Shown here in pieces: positions 7,047 through 13,854 of a stretch of DNA of 15,121 bases (position 1 is its first letter; each line of letters begins with the position of its first letter). Made by a program: the position numbers and the translations under genes. The notes below the pieces were generated by a model, which saw only the letters and a program-made list of their open reading frames with translations, was not told the origin of the DNA and ran no database searches. The stretch is from an uncultured Verrucomicrobiales bacterium (GTDB lineage: Bacteria > Verrucomicrobiota > Verrucomicrobiia > Limisphaerales > JACDHS01). The stretch is from positions 1 through 15,121 of the forward strand of contig CALJZV010000583.1 of the NCBI GenBank assembly GCA_937983475.1, given 5' to 3'.

Positions 7047-8525
7047 TTATTCGACAAATTTGCCCGGATTCAAAATCCCGTGAGGGTCCATGGCTTGCTT
7101 GATGGTGCTGTGAAGGCGCCGGACTTCGCTTGATGCGGCCGACGGCCACCAAGGCATGCGGGCAATACCGATGCCATGTTCGCCAGTAATGACCCCATCC
7201 CATGCCAGCACTTGGCGGAACAACTCATCCAGCGCCGCATTGCTACGAACCAGAACACCTGGCTCGTTTAAATCAATCATGACGTTGACGTGTATGTTGC
7301 CGTCACCGGCATGGCCAAAGCACGCGATGGGAAACCGATGCCGTTTCTTCAGCCTTTCGGCGAATTGAAAAAGGTCCTCAAGCCGACCGCGAGGCACCAC
7401 GATGTCCTGGTTCAACTTGGTCAATCCAGTGTCGCGCAAGCCATAAGAAAATTCCCGCCGCACCTGCCATATCTTCTCGCAGTCTTTTGCCCCCATGGCC
7501 TGGTGAACAAACACCGGCTTGAAGGCGCGAACCAGTTTTGCCAGCGAACGGGCCTCTCCGCGAACCGAGGTTTCCTGGCCGTCCAGCTCCACGATCAGGT
7601 GCGCGCCGCAGCCCGAAAACAGCGAACTGCCAGTGCGTTTTTGCGCCGATTGAAGTGTGAAAGCATCGGCCACTTCCACTGCCGACGGCAGGTAGCCCGC
7701 GCGGAAAACGGACTGGATGGCGCGCGCGGCATCGCCCATGCGGCGAAAGCCGATGCTCAACGCGGCGCGGGAAGGGGGCAACGGCAGCAGCTTCAAAGTC
7801 GCTTCCGTGACGATGCCCAGCATGCCTTCGCTGCCCACAAACAACCGGTGGAGATCAAATCCCGTTTTGTTCTTGTGGGTGCGTCCGCCCAGTTTCACGA
7901 CGGAACCGTCGGCGAGCACAACCTCAAGGCCAAGGACGTAATCGCGCGTCACGCCGTATTTGAGGCAGCGCGGCCCGCCGGCGTTGGTGGCGATGTTGCC
8001 GCCCAGACTGCAATCCGACCGGCTGGCCGGATCGGGAGGATAAAAGAGTTTTAATTTCTCAGCAGCGTCCTGAAGTTGCGCGGTGAGGACGCCGGGTTGC
8101 ACGACGGCGACAAAATCCTCGGCGCTGATCTCCTTGATTTTGTTCATTCGCTCCAGTGACAACACAATGCCGCCCAGGATCGGCACGCAACTGCCCACGT
8201 AACCGAAACCCGCGCCGCGGGCGGTCACTGGGATTTTGTGTTGTGTCGCGAAAGAGAGAATTTTGGCTACTGAACCGGTGTTTTGTGGCAGAGCCACTGC
8301 ATCGGGCAGTGCGGAAGCAAACCACTTGTCACCACTATATTTTTTGCAAACGTCGGGCGAAAGACTCACTTCACCGGGAAGTTGTTTCGCCAGGCGGGCG
8401 AGGTGTTTATTCCACTGCTTTTGCCGTGCTTTGCTGGAAGACGCAGCTTTTTCAGGAAGGAAAATTTCCAAGACATCGGTGATTTGGTCTCCCGAGTTTT
8501 TGGAGGAAGATGAGGATCGCTTCAT
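7047..8525 (-). CDS. FAD-linked oxidoreductase, GlcD/D-lactate dehydrogenase family
   Basis: It is a flavoprotein that oxidises a 2-hydroxyacid such as glycolate or D-lactate, with electrons passing to a membrane or soluble acceptor; the exact substrate cannot be read here. The 492-residue product has an N-terminal Ser/Lys-rich tail (about 1-40) and a PCMH-type FAD-binding domain (about 72-250: TARGAGFGYVGS, YPPDPASRSDCSLGGNIATN, GSEGMLGIVTEATLKLLP). Its C-terminal FAD-oxidase domain (about 255-490) carries the conserved FGHAGDGNIHVN (403-414) and ITGEHGIG (446-453), whose histidines form the metal/active-site cluster. No GlcE or GlcF partner (FeS subunit) is next to it, so it resembles stand-alone D-lactate/glycolate dehydrogenases. 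Its ATG overlaps the TGA of the DUF2007 gene by four bases (8522-8525), which suggests coupled translation and supports this start. Confidence 0.93.
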   Translation of the reverse strand: MKRSSSSSKNSGDQITDVLEIFLPEKAASSSKARQKQWNKHLARLAKQLPGEVSLSPDVCKKYSGDKWFASALPDAVALPQNTGSVAKILSFATQHKIPVTARGAGFGYVGSCVPILGGIVLSLERMNKIKEISAEDFVAVVQPGVLTAQLQDAAEKLKLFYPPDPASRSDCSLGGNIATNAGGPRCLKYGVTRDYVLGLEVVLADGSVVKLGGRTHKNKTGFDLHRLFVGSEGMLGIVTEATLKLLPLPPSRAALSIGFRRMGDAARAIQSVFRAGYLPSAVEVADAFTLQSAQKRTGSSLFSGCGAHLIVELDGQETSVRGEARSLAKLVRAFKPVFVHQAMGAKDCEKIWQVRREFSYGLRDTGLTKLNQDIVVPRGRLEDLFQFAERLKKRHRFPIACFGHAGDGNIHVNVMIDLNEPGVLVRSNAALDELFRQVLAWDGVITGEHGIGIARMPWWPSAASSEVRRLHSTIKQAMDPHGILNPGKFVE

Positions 8526-8773
8526 TGGTCATCCGCGCCTGTTTCCGCTGCCGTGGGCGCGTTGACGGTCGCCGACAGCAATGCGCGAGCATCCTCGGCC
8601 TGGGTGTTGGGAACCCGTATTTGGATGCCGCCTGCAGCCGCTGCCGGTGGTCCAAATGTGATGGTGGAAATGTCGTTGGCAACGGAAGCATCCAGCCCGG
8701 CTGTTTGCAGGCGTGAACACACCAATTCTGCCTCGGCTGGATTCAATGTTGTGAAGACAGTTACAAGGTTCAT
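8522..8773 (-). CDS. Small DUF2007-type putative signal-transducing protein
   Basis: The 83-residue product opens with LVTVFTTLNPAEAELVCSRL and has GLDASVAND, then a glycine/alanine linker, then IQIRVPNTQAEDARALL. This is the typical two-part ferredoxin-like fold of DUF2007 proteins (VYT..NP.EAE....L...GI.a.v.n, then v.V...d...A..lL). Members have been described only as putative signal-transducing proteins; the function is not established. The C-terminus is an Ala/Thr/Asp-rich tail. It has the best ribosome site in the run, GAGGAGAG at plus-strand 8783-8790 with nine bases of spacing, and that site overlaps the stop of the upstream PIN-TRAM gene. Its stop overlaps the start of the FAD oxidoreductase (ATGA), so the two are likely translated together. 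Confidence 0.82.
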   Translation of the reverse strand: MNLVTVFTTLNPAEAELVCSRLQTAGLDASVANDISTITFGPPAAAAGGIQIRVPNTQAEDARALLSATVNAPTAAETGADDQ

Positions 8774-8782
8774 TGTTTTATT

Positions 8783-8790
8783 CTCTCCTC
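8783..8790 (-). promoter_or_regulatory. Strong Shine-Dalgarno GAGGAGAG for the DUF2007 gene
   Basis: GAGGAGAG on the minus strand lies nine bases before the ATG at 8773 and overlaps the PIN-TRAM stop codon (8789-8791). It is notable because most other starts in this window have no comparable site. Confidence 0.65.
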
Positions 8791-9793
8791 ATGCGGCCGT
8801 TTTATTTTCCGCAAAGATTATTATACCCGCACCTGTTTGAACCAGGCTTTGAACCTGCACTTGGGCCTGCTGGCCAACCAGGTTCTGCGCCTGATTGACG
8901 ACCACCATCGTCCCATCATTAAGATAACCCACGCCCTGGCCTTTGTCCTTGCCCTCTCGGACAATTTTCAACGTCAACACCTCGCCGGGCAGAATCACCG
9001 GCTTGAAGGCGTTGGCCAGCTCGTTGACGTTGATGTGCTTGACGGACTGTAACTCGGCAATTTTTCCCAGATTAAAGTCGTTGGTGAACAATTTTGCGTT
9101 GAGTGCCTTGGCCAGTTGCACAAGTTTGGCGTCCACTTCGGTTTCACCGGGAAAATCGGCCTCATGAATTTTGATTTCGTTGTGTGTAACCTGCTTGATG
9201 CGATTGAGCATTTCCAGTCCACGGCGTCCTTTGGCGCGCTTGATTGGGTCATTGGAGTCGGCTATCTGCTGAAGTTCCTTCAACACAAAGCGGGGGATGA
9301 CTATGGTGCCCTCCACTAGTCCGGACTCAATCAGGTCGGCAATGCGGCCATCAATGATGATGCTGGTGTCCAGCAGCATCAGATTGTCGGGCTTGGTTTG
9401 CGGTGAGAACCGGACGTAGGGAATTATCAGGGAGAAATCCTCCTTGTTGCTGCGCATGGCCAGAATGATGCCGATGTACCCAAAGCTGACGAACAAACTC
9501 AACCGGATGAGCCACCGTGTTTTTTCCTCCTCCACGAACAGGAACAGGTCCGACTTGTCCACCATCAACGCGATCATTGAGCCCAGGAAAAGGCCAAAGG
9601 TGGCGGCGGAGAAGGCCCGCAAAGAAAAGCCTTTGAGCATTTCATCAATGGCAATCAATAGTCCGCCAAGGCCAAAGCCCACCATGACCCCATATGCCCC
9701 GCCATGAATCAGCTCGGGCTGCGCCTGGCTGACGGCGTAGCCGCCGGTCACGCAGAGCGACAGGAAAAAGATTCTGATGGCCCACAGCGGCAT
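8789..9793 (-). CDS. Membrane-anchored PIN-TRAM domain protein (YacL-like)
   Basis: The 334-residue product has an N-terminal membrane region with about four helices (about 3-23, 31-50, 60-79, 95-113), a PIN nuclease-like domain (about 136-260) and a C-terminal TRAM domain (about 268-330, with GQGVGYLNDGTMVVV). The PIN acidic residues are present: Asp142 in LLDTSIIIDGR, Glu173 in LKELQQIAD, Asp221 in EVDAKL and Asp239 in TNDFNLGKIA. The domain should therefore be able to bind divalent metal and may cut RNA. This is the architecture of B. subtilis YacL, whose cellular role is not well established; unlike toxin-antitoxin PIN proteins it has no antitoxin partner here. It lies five bases after mlaD on one side and 15 bases before the DUF2007 gene on the other, so it is embedded in the Mla transcript. 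No Shine-Dalgarno is seen. Confidence 0.92.
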   Translation of the reverse strand: MPLWAIRIFFLSLCVTGGYAVSQAQPELIHGGAYGVMVGFGLGGLLIAIDEMLKGFSLRAFSAATFGLFLGSMIALMVDKSDLFLFVEEEKTRWLIRLSLFVSFGYIGIILAMRSNKEDFSLIIPYVRFSPQTKPDNLMLLDTSIIIDGRIADLIESGLVEGTIVIPRFVLKELQQIADSNDPIKRAKGRRGLEMLNRIKQVTHNEIKIHEADFPGETEVDAKLVQLAKALNAKLFTNDFNLGKIAELQSVKHINVNELANAFKPVILPGEVLTLKIVREGKDKGQGVGYLNDGTMVVVNQAQNLVGQQAQVQVQSLVQTGAGIIIFAENKTAA

Positions 9794-9798
9794 AATGT

Positions 9799-10809
9799 TT
9801 AAGGTGCTGATCGTCCGGGAAAATCAAAGGTTCGCGGCGACGGCTCGGAGCGTTTGGATTCCTTGGGTTTCCAGAGAACCCGCCACAGTCCTTTGTTGTT
9901 AATATTGCTGCTCAAAACGCTGATGTTGCTGGCAAATTTGCTCAGATCATCCAAGAGCAATGAGACTTCGGCCTTCATGGCGTCATCCTTTAACAGGCCG
10001 CCCACCACGCCGCGTCCACCTTCAACGTCTGCCATCAATTCTCGCAAAGTGAAGGTGGCTTTTTCAAGGTTTTCGACAGATTGGCTGATACCGTCCCGGT
10101 TGGTGACAATGGTCACTGTCAATTCATCGGCCAGTCCGTTGAGCTGTCCGGAGAATTGGACAAGGTTGCTCATGGTTTGGTTCAAACCAGGGGTGTTGGT
10201 GTGGAACAGGGTGTGAATTTCCTCCACCGTGGCAATGGCTCGTTCTGAAACCTGCAGGAAATTGCCAACGGCCATTGCCAAATTGGTCAGGGTCTGCTCG
10301 TTCAGGACCATGTTGTCCACCCTTCTAATGGCGTCATTGAGGTTCTGCGCTGTCTGGTCGATCCGGCTGATGAATCCCAGAGACGCCCGAAGGAGTTCCG
10401 AAATTTCTGCGGGCTTTTCGGCGGTGATGACATCGCCTTCCTTGAGTGGCGGGGCTTCGTTGAGCGTAGGACTGACGGCGATAAACTGGTCCCCCAGGAG
10501 ACCTTGGGTATCAATCGTGAACGAAGCGTCCTTGTGAATGGTGTACTGGCTTAGGAGGCGAAGCTCGACGGTGGCGGTTCTGCCGTCCGGAGCGAGGGAA
10601 ATGCTCTCGACTGTGCCGACTTCGACCCCCGAGAGCAACACCTTGGCCTGCGGACGCAAACCGCTCACGTTAGATGTCGTCAAATAAACGGTGTATTGGG
10701 GCTTGAACAGGGAGACACCCTTGGAAAAATAAAGCATCAGGGCGGCCAGCAGCACCAGGCTGATAAACACAAACAGTCCAACGCGCCATTCCAGTCGTTG
10801 TTCGCTCAT
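9799..10809 (-). CDS. mlaD: MlaD-like MCE-domain substrate-binding protein of a phospholipid ABC transporter
   Basis: It is the membrane-anchored periplasmic component that passes lipid between the inner-membrane MlaFE complex and the outer envelope. The 336-residue product has one N-terminal helix (about 10-28), an MCE domain (about 37-115: VSGLRPQAKVLLSGVEVGTV and TQGLLGDQFI), and a long helical tail (about 135-300) with weak heptad-like spacing, followed by a basic, Pro/Ser-rich end. E. coli MlaD is about 183 residues, so the helical extension is large; it resembles longer MCE proteins found in Gram-negative and plastid systems. It follows mlaF by three bases. No mlaC or mlaB follows. The family assignment is firm; the transport direction and substrate are taken from relatives. 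Confidence 0.93.
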   Translation of the reverse strand: MSEQRLEWRVGLFVFISLVLLAALMLYFSKGVSLFKPQYTVYLTTSNVSGLRPQAKVLLSGVEVGTVESISLAPDGRTATVELRLLSQYTIHKDASFTIDTQGLLGDQFIAVSPTLNEAPPLKEGDVITAEKPAEISELLRASLGFISRIDQTAQNLNDAIRRVDNMVLNEQTLTNLAMAVGNFLQVSERAIATVEEIHTLFHTNTPGLNQTMSNLVQFSGQLNGLADELTVTIVTNRDGISQSVENLEKATFTLRELMADVEGGRGVVGGLLKDDAMKAEVSLLLDDLSKFASNISVLSSNINNKGLWRVLWKPKESKRSEPSPRTFDFPGRSAP

Positions 10810-10812
10810 AGC

Positions 10813-11559
10813 TTAGAGGAGTCGTTCCTTCAGTTCGGAAATTCCGTTCACAAAACGATACACAATGGGGTCCGTGGATTGAAAGATTTCTTCGGGCGTG
10901 GCGCTGATGTGGATTTTCCCCTTGTGCAGCATATGGATGCGGGCGCCAACACGCCGCGCGCTGCGCATGTCGTGCGTGACCACGATGGACGTGGCTTTGA
11001 GTTGATGGACCACCCGGATGATCAATTGATCAATGCTGTCGGACACAATCGGGTCCAGACCGGTGGTGGGCTCGTCGTAGAGCACCACTTCCGGCCGATA
11101 AACAATCGCCCGGGCCAACCCCACGCGCTTGCGCATGCCGCCGGAGAGTTCGGCGGGTTTTTTGTTTTGGGTGCCGGCCAGTTCGACTAGTTCAAGCGCC
11201 TCCGCAACTTTGAGATCAATTTCCTTCCGGGTCAGCTTCCCCTCTCGCCGGAATACAAACGAGACATTTTCCGCGACGGTCATCGAGTCGAACAGCGCGG
11301 CGCTCTGGAATAGCATGCCAAACTTGCGTCGTACCTGGATCAACTCCCTTTCTTTCATCTGGCTTATGTCACGCCCCTCGATCAGCACCTGCCCGGAGTC
11401 CGGGTGAACCAGGCCGATGATGTGGCGCAGCAAAACACTTTTGCCGCCGCCGCTGGCGCCTATGATCACCACCGACTCACCCTTTTCAATGCGCAGATTG
11501 ACCCCGTCCAAAACCCGCTGGGGACCAAAGCTTTTTTGAAGTTCGCGCACCTCGATCAT
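10813..11559 (-). CDS. mlaF: MlaF-like ABC transporter ATP-binding protein
   Basis: This cytoplasmic ATPase powers the MlaE permease. The 248-residue product has all the ATPase motifs: Walker A GASGGGKS (34-41), a Q-loop at Gln85 (MLFQSAALFDSMTV), the ABC signature LSGGMRKRVGLARA (138-151), Walker B VVLYDE (158-163) followed by PTTGLDP, and the H-loop His196 (VVTHDM). LFQSAALFDS and the GMRKRV variant of the signature are typical of the MlaF/Ttg2A branch. Its ATG overlaps the TGA of mlaE by four bases (11556-11559), so it is coupled to the permease gene. Confidence 0.96.
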   Translation of the reverse strand: MIEVRELQKSFGPQRVLDGVNLRIEKGESVVIIGASGGGKSVLLRHIIGLVHPDSGQVLIEGRDISQMKERELIQVRRKFGMLFQSAALFDSMTVAENVSFVFRREGKLTRKEIDLKVAEALELVELAGTQNKKPAELSGGMRKRVGLARAIVYRPEVVLYDEPTTGLDPIVSDSIDQLIIRVVHQLKATSIVVTHDMRSARRVGARIHMLHKGKIHISATPEEIFQSTDPIVYRFVNGISELKERLL

Positions 11560-12335
11560 GCCGATTGCAATAGTTGATTGAGCATCAGCGTGAGGAAGAA
11601 ATTACTGATTAAAATGGTGATCGAGGAAAAGACCACCGCCTCGGTGGTCGCCTTGCCCACGCCCTCGGCCCCTTGGCCGCAACAAGTGCCCTTGTAGCAG
11701 CCGACCACCGCCACGATGGTTCCAAAGAAAAACGCCTTGATGATGCCCGTAAGCATGTCCTCGGCTCCGGTGAATCGCAGCATGTTATGCCAGGCGTAGG
11801 CTCGGTCGATGCCCAGCAGGTTGACGCCGACGAAGAATGCCGCCCCGATTCCCACGCAAATGGAGAGCGCTGTGAGCAGGGGCATGGCGATGACCGTCGC
11901 CAAAATGCGCGGAACCACCAGGTAATCCACCGGGTGGGCTGCCAGTGTTCGCAGCGCGTCAATCTGCTCGGTGACCCGCATCGTTCCCAGTTCCGCCGCC
12001 ATCGCCGCGCCGACTCGACCCGCCACCATCAATGCCGTCAACACCGGCCCCAGTTCGCTCCCCATTGAAACACTCACCACCGCCAGCGTGGCCGTATCCA
12101 TCTTGACCTTGTGAAATTGGAAATAGGTTTGCGCGCACAGCACCATGCCGGTGAAGGCGCCGGTGATCAGCACCACCGACTGGGATTTAACCCCGATGAA
12201 ATGCAGTTGATAAATCACGTTTCGCCACTCGACGCGGTGCCGGTAGAGAGATTCCAGAATTTCCTTACACAGCAGGGTGATGCGTCCCAACCCCATGATC
12301 CAATCCGCAAAAAAAGCTTTTGGGCTCCTGAACAT
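11556..12335 (-). CDS. mlaE: MlaE-like ABC transporter permease
   Basis: This integral inner-membrane permease belongs to the Mla/Ttg2/TGD lipid-transport family. The 259-residue length is typical. It starts with an amphipathic helix (about 1-35), then several membrane helices (about 50-75, 85-110, 140-172, 195-215 and 232-257). The family hallmark is ELGPVLTALMVAGRVGAAMA at 94-113 followed by ELGTMRVTEQIDAL (115-128), and a second conserved piece is CYKGTCCGQGAEGVGKATT at 213-231. It is the first gene of the minus-strand run, facing the ferredoxin gene across a 124-bp intergenic region. No Shine-Dalgarno precedes the ATG. Confidence 0.95.
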   Translation of the reverse strand: MFRSPKAFFADWIMGLGRITLLCKEILESLYRHRVEWRNVIYQLHFIGVKSQSVVLITGAFTGMVLCAQTYFQFHKVKMDTATLAVVSVSMGSELGPVLTALMVAGRVGAAMAAELGTMRVTEQIDALRTLAAHPVDYLVVPRILATVIAMPLLTALSICVGIGAAFFVGVNLLGIDRAYAWHNMLRFTGAEDMLTGIIKAFFFGTIVAVVGCYKGTCCGQGAEGVGKATTEAVVFSSITILISNFFLTLMLNQLLQSA

Positions 12336-12459
12336 AAAATATGCGGGCGGAATCTAGCAGAGGGTTTCCAGTATGGCTAGTGTCTTGACCGGATCATCCT
12401 TTTGCGCACGTTGACTTTGAGGGAAGTGAGCGGTATTGCTAACGGCCAATAAAATAAAA
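12336..12459. promoter_or_regulatory. Divergent intergenic region between mlaE and the ferredoxin gene
   Basis: This 124-bp region should hold promoters for both directions. For the plus strand, TTGACT (12411-12416) with a 17-base gap and TATTGC (12434-12439) is a -35 match with a weak -10. For the minus strand, TAGCCA and TAGATT 17 bases apart (TAGATT ends about 15 bases before the mlaE ATG) each match the consensus in four of six positions, which would give a very short leader. Both are guesses from sigma-70-like consensus. I see no riboswitch or coding sequence here. Confidence 0.35.
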
Positions 12460-12753
12460 ATGCCTATGCCCAAAGTGACCATTCTTCCTGCCAATGTTTC
12501 CGCCGAGATTCCCGAGGGTGAAACATTGCTCGAGGCCGGCGAAAAGGCCGGTGTGGAAATGGAGGCTGGTTGCTTCAACTGTTCCTGCGGCACGTGCGCC
12601 GTGGAGGTCGTCAGCGGCATGGAAAACCTTGAGGAGCCCACTCCCGAGGAACTGGACGTGCTCGATTCCTGGAACAAAGACCCGGAAAAATACCGGCTTA
12701 CCTGCTGCGTGAAGGTCAAGGGAGGCGAGGTGGTCATTCGCGCCGGACACTGA
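12460..12753 (+). CDS. [2Fe-2S] ferredoxin
   Basis: It is a small cytosolic electron carrier of the plant/adrenodoxin-like [2Fe-2S] fold. The 97-residue product has the cluster loop Cys38-x4-Cys43-x2-Cys46 (EAGCFNCSCGTCAVEV) and the distal Cys82 in YRLTCC, the expected four ligands. Cys41 and Cys83 are additional cysteines beside the cluster. An acidic stretch (EEPTPEELDVLD, 58-69) could be a partner surface. The start is ambiguous: ATGs at 12460 and 12466 both fit, and an in-frame TTG at 12436 extends it by eight residues; none has a Shine-Dalgarno. It stands 54 bp before the dehydrogenase E1 alpha gene in the same direction. A direct partnership is not shown, since pyruvate dehydrogenase reduces NAD+ rather than ferredoxin. 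Confidence 0.88.
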   Translation: MPMPKVTILPANVSAEIPEGETLLEAGEKAGVEMEAGCFNCSCGTCAVEVVSGMENLEEPTPEELDVLDSWNKDPEKYRLTCCVKVKGGEVVIRAGH

Positions 12754-12807
12754 TTTTATATCTCCCCAAAGAAGAAGGTTTGCACCTGTCACCTAAAAAA
12801 CGCAAAA

Positions 12808-13854
12808 ATGTCCCGCATGGCTGAGGTTGCGGTTAGCGAATCAAAAACGTCTATGGAGCATTTGTCCTTTCAGGACGAGTGTGTGGCGGCGTTCCGCTGG
12901 ATGCTGCTGGCCCGGATTCTGGACGACAAAATGGCCAGTCTCTACCGCGCGGGCAAAATCTTCGGGGGCGTTTACCTCGGCCGAGGACAGGAAGCCCTCA
13001 GCGCAGCGGTCGGCGTTTCCTTGAAGAAGGGGGATATTTTTGCGCCCCTGATTCGCGATGCTGCCGGGCGACTGGCTTTCGGCGAATCTATCCTGGATGC
13101 TGTGCGCACCTGCCTGGGGTCGCCTCTGGGGCCGATGCGCGCTCGCGACGGCAATGTTCATCGGGGACGCCCGCGCGAGGGATTGCTCCCGATGCTCAGC
13201 CATCTGGGTTCGATGATTTCGGTTGTCAACGGCATGCTGATGGCGCGGCGATTCAAGGGTATCACCGGTTGCGTCGGTGCCACATGCCTGGGCGAGGGCG
13301 GCACCTCCACAGGCGCGTTCCATGAGGCCTTGAACCAGGCGGGCATCGAGAAATTGCCTTTGGTCATGGTTGTTGCCGACAACCAATACGCCTACTCGAC
13401 TCCCACCTCGCGCCAATTTGCCTGCAGGGACCTGGTGGACCGCGCCATTGGCTACGGCCTCGAGGGGCATCACGCCGACGGAACCGATCTGGAAAACTGC
13501 CTTCAGGTAGTGGGCAATGCCGTAAAGCGCGCCCGTGCCGGAAAAGGCCCTCAATTGATCGTGGCCAAAATGCTTCGCTTGTGTGGGCATGGCGAACACG
13601 ATGACGCCAGTTATATTGACCCCAAACTCAAGCAGTCCACGGCGGGGCGCGACTGCCTGAAAGTCGCCGAAGGCATGCTGGTGAAACGCCAGTGGGGCGA
13701 TGCCAAATCCATGGAAGCCTGGCGGGCTGAGTTCGTCCAACAAGTGGACGAGGCCGTGGCGATGGTCCAGCGGGAGCCCGCGCCCGATGCCTACAAGGAA
13801 ACATGGCAGGCGCTGGCATCCAAGCATCTGGGCGAAACTTTCCCGGAAATCTAA
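12808..13854 (+). CDS. pdhA: 2-oxoacid (probably pyruvate) dehydrogenase E1 component, alpha subunit
   Basis: With E1 beta it forms the thiamine-diphosphate decarboxylase of the dehydrogenase complex, which converts pyruvate to an acetyl group on the E2 lipoyl arm. The 348-residue product shows LARILDDKMASLYRAGKI, YLGRGQEAL (56-64), a ThDP/Mg motif GEG...N (Gly162-Gly164 to Asn192: CLGEGGTSTGAFHEAL, then VMVVADNQYAYST) and the phosphorylation-loop region LCGHGEHDDASYID (258-271). The GEG in place of GDG also occurs in branched-chain E1 alpha, so a 2-oxoisovalerate or broad 2-oxoacid role cannot be excluded. It starts 54 bp after the ferredoxin gene; there is no Shine-Dalgarno. Its TAA overlaps the ATG of E1 beta by one base. 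Confidence 0.9.
   Translation: MSRMAEVAVSESKTSMEHLSFQDECVAAFRWMLLARILDDKMASLYRAGKIFGGVYLGRGQEALSAAVGVSLKKGDIFAPLIRDAAGRLAFGESILDAVRTCLGSPLGPMRARDGNVHRGRPREGLLPMLSHLGSMISVVNGMLMARRFKGITGCVGATCLGEGGTSTGAFHEALNQAGIEKLPLVMVVADNQYAYSTPTSRQFACRDLVDRAIGYGLEGHHADGTDLENCLQVVGNAVKRARAGKGPQLIVAKMLRLCGHGEHDDASYIDPKLKQSTAGRDCLKVAEGMLVKRQWGDAKSMEAWRAEFVQQVDEAVAMVQREPAPDAYKETWQALASKHLGETFPEI

Noticed and set aside
7290..8054. Plus-strand open frame (254 codons) inside the FAD oxidoreductase
   Set aside because: Fully antisense to a well-supported gene, with Arg/His/Ala-rich composition and no family resemblance.
8789..9793. PIN-domain gene with small neighbour considered as a toxin-antitoxin pair
   Set aside because: The PIN protein has four membrane helices and a TRAM domain, the YacL-like architecture rather than a VapC toxin, and the small neighbour is DUF2007, not an antitoxin DNA-binding protein.
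12841..13827. Long open frame (328 codons) on the minus strand across E1 alpha
   Set aside because: It lies exactly antisense to a gene with clear family motifs; long antisense frames are common with GC-rich codon use. The product shows no recognisable domain.
13803..13853. Extended start of E1 beta at 13803
   Set aside because: It overlaps E1 alpha by about 50 bases and adds residues absent from the family; the ATG at 13854 forms a TAATG overlap and matches the expected N-terminus.
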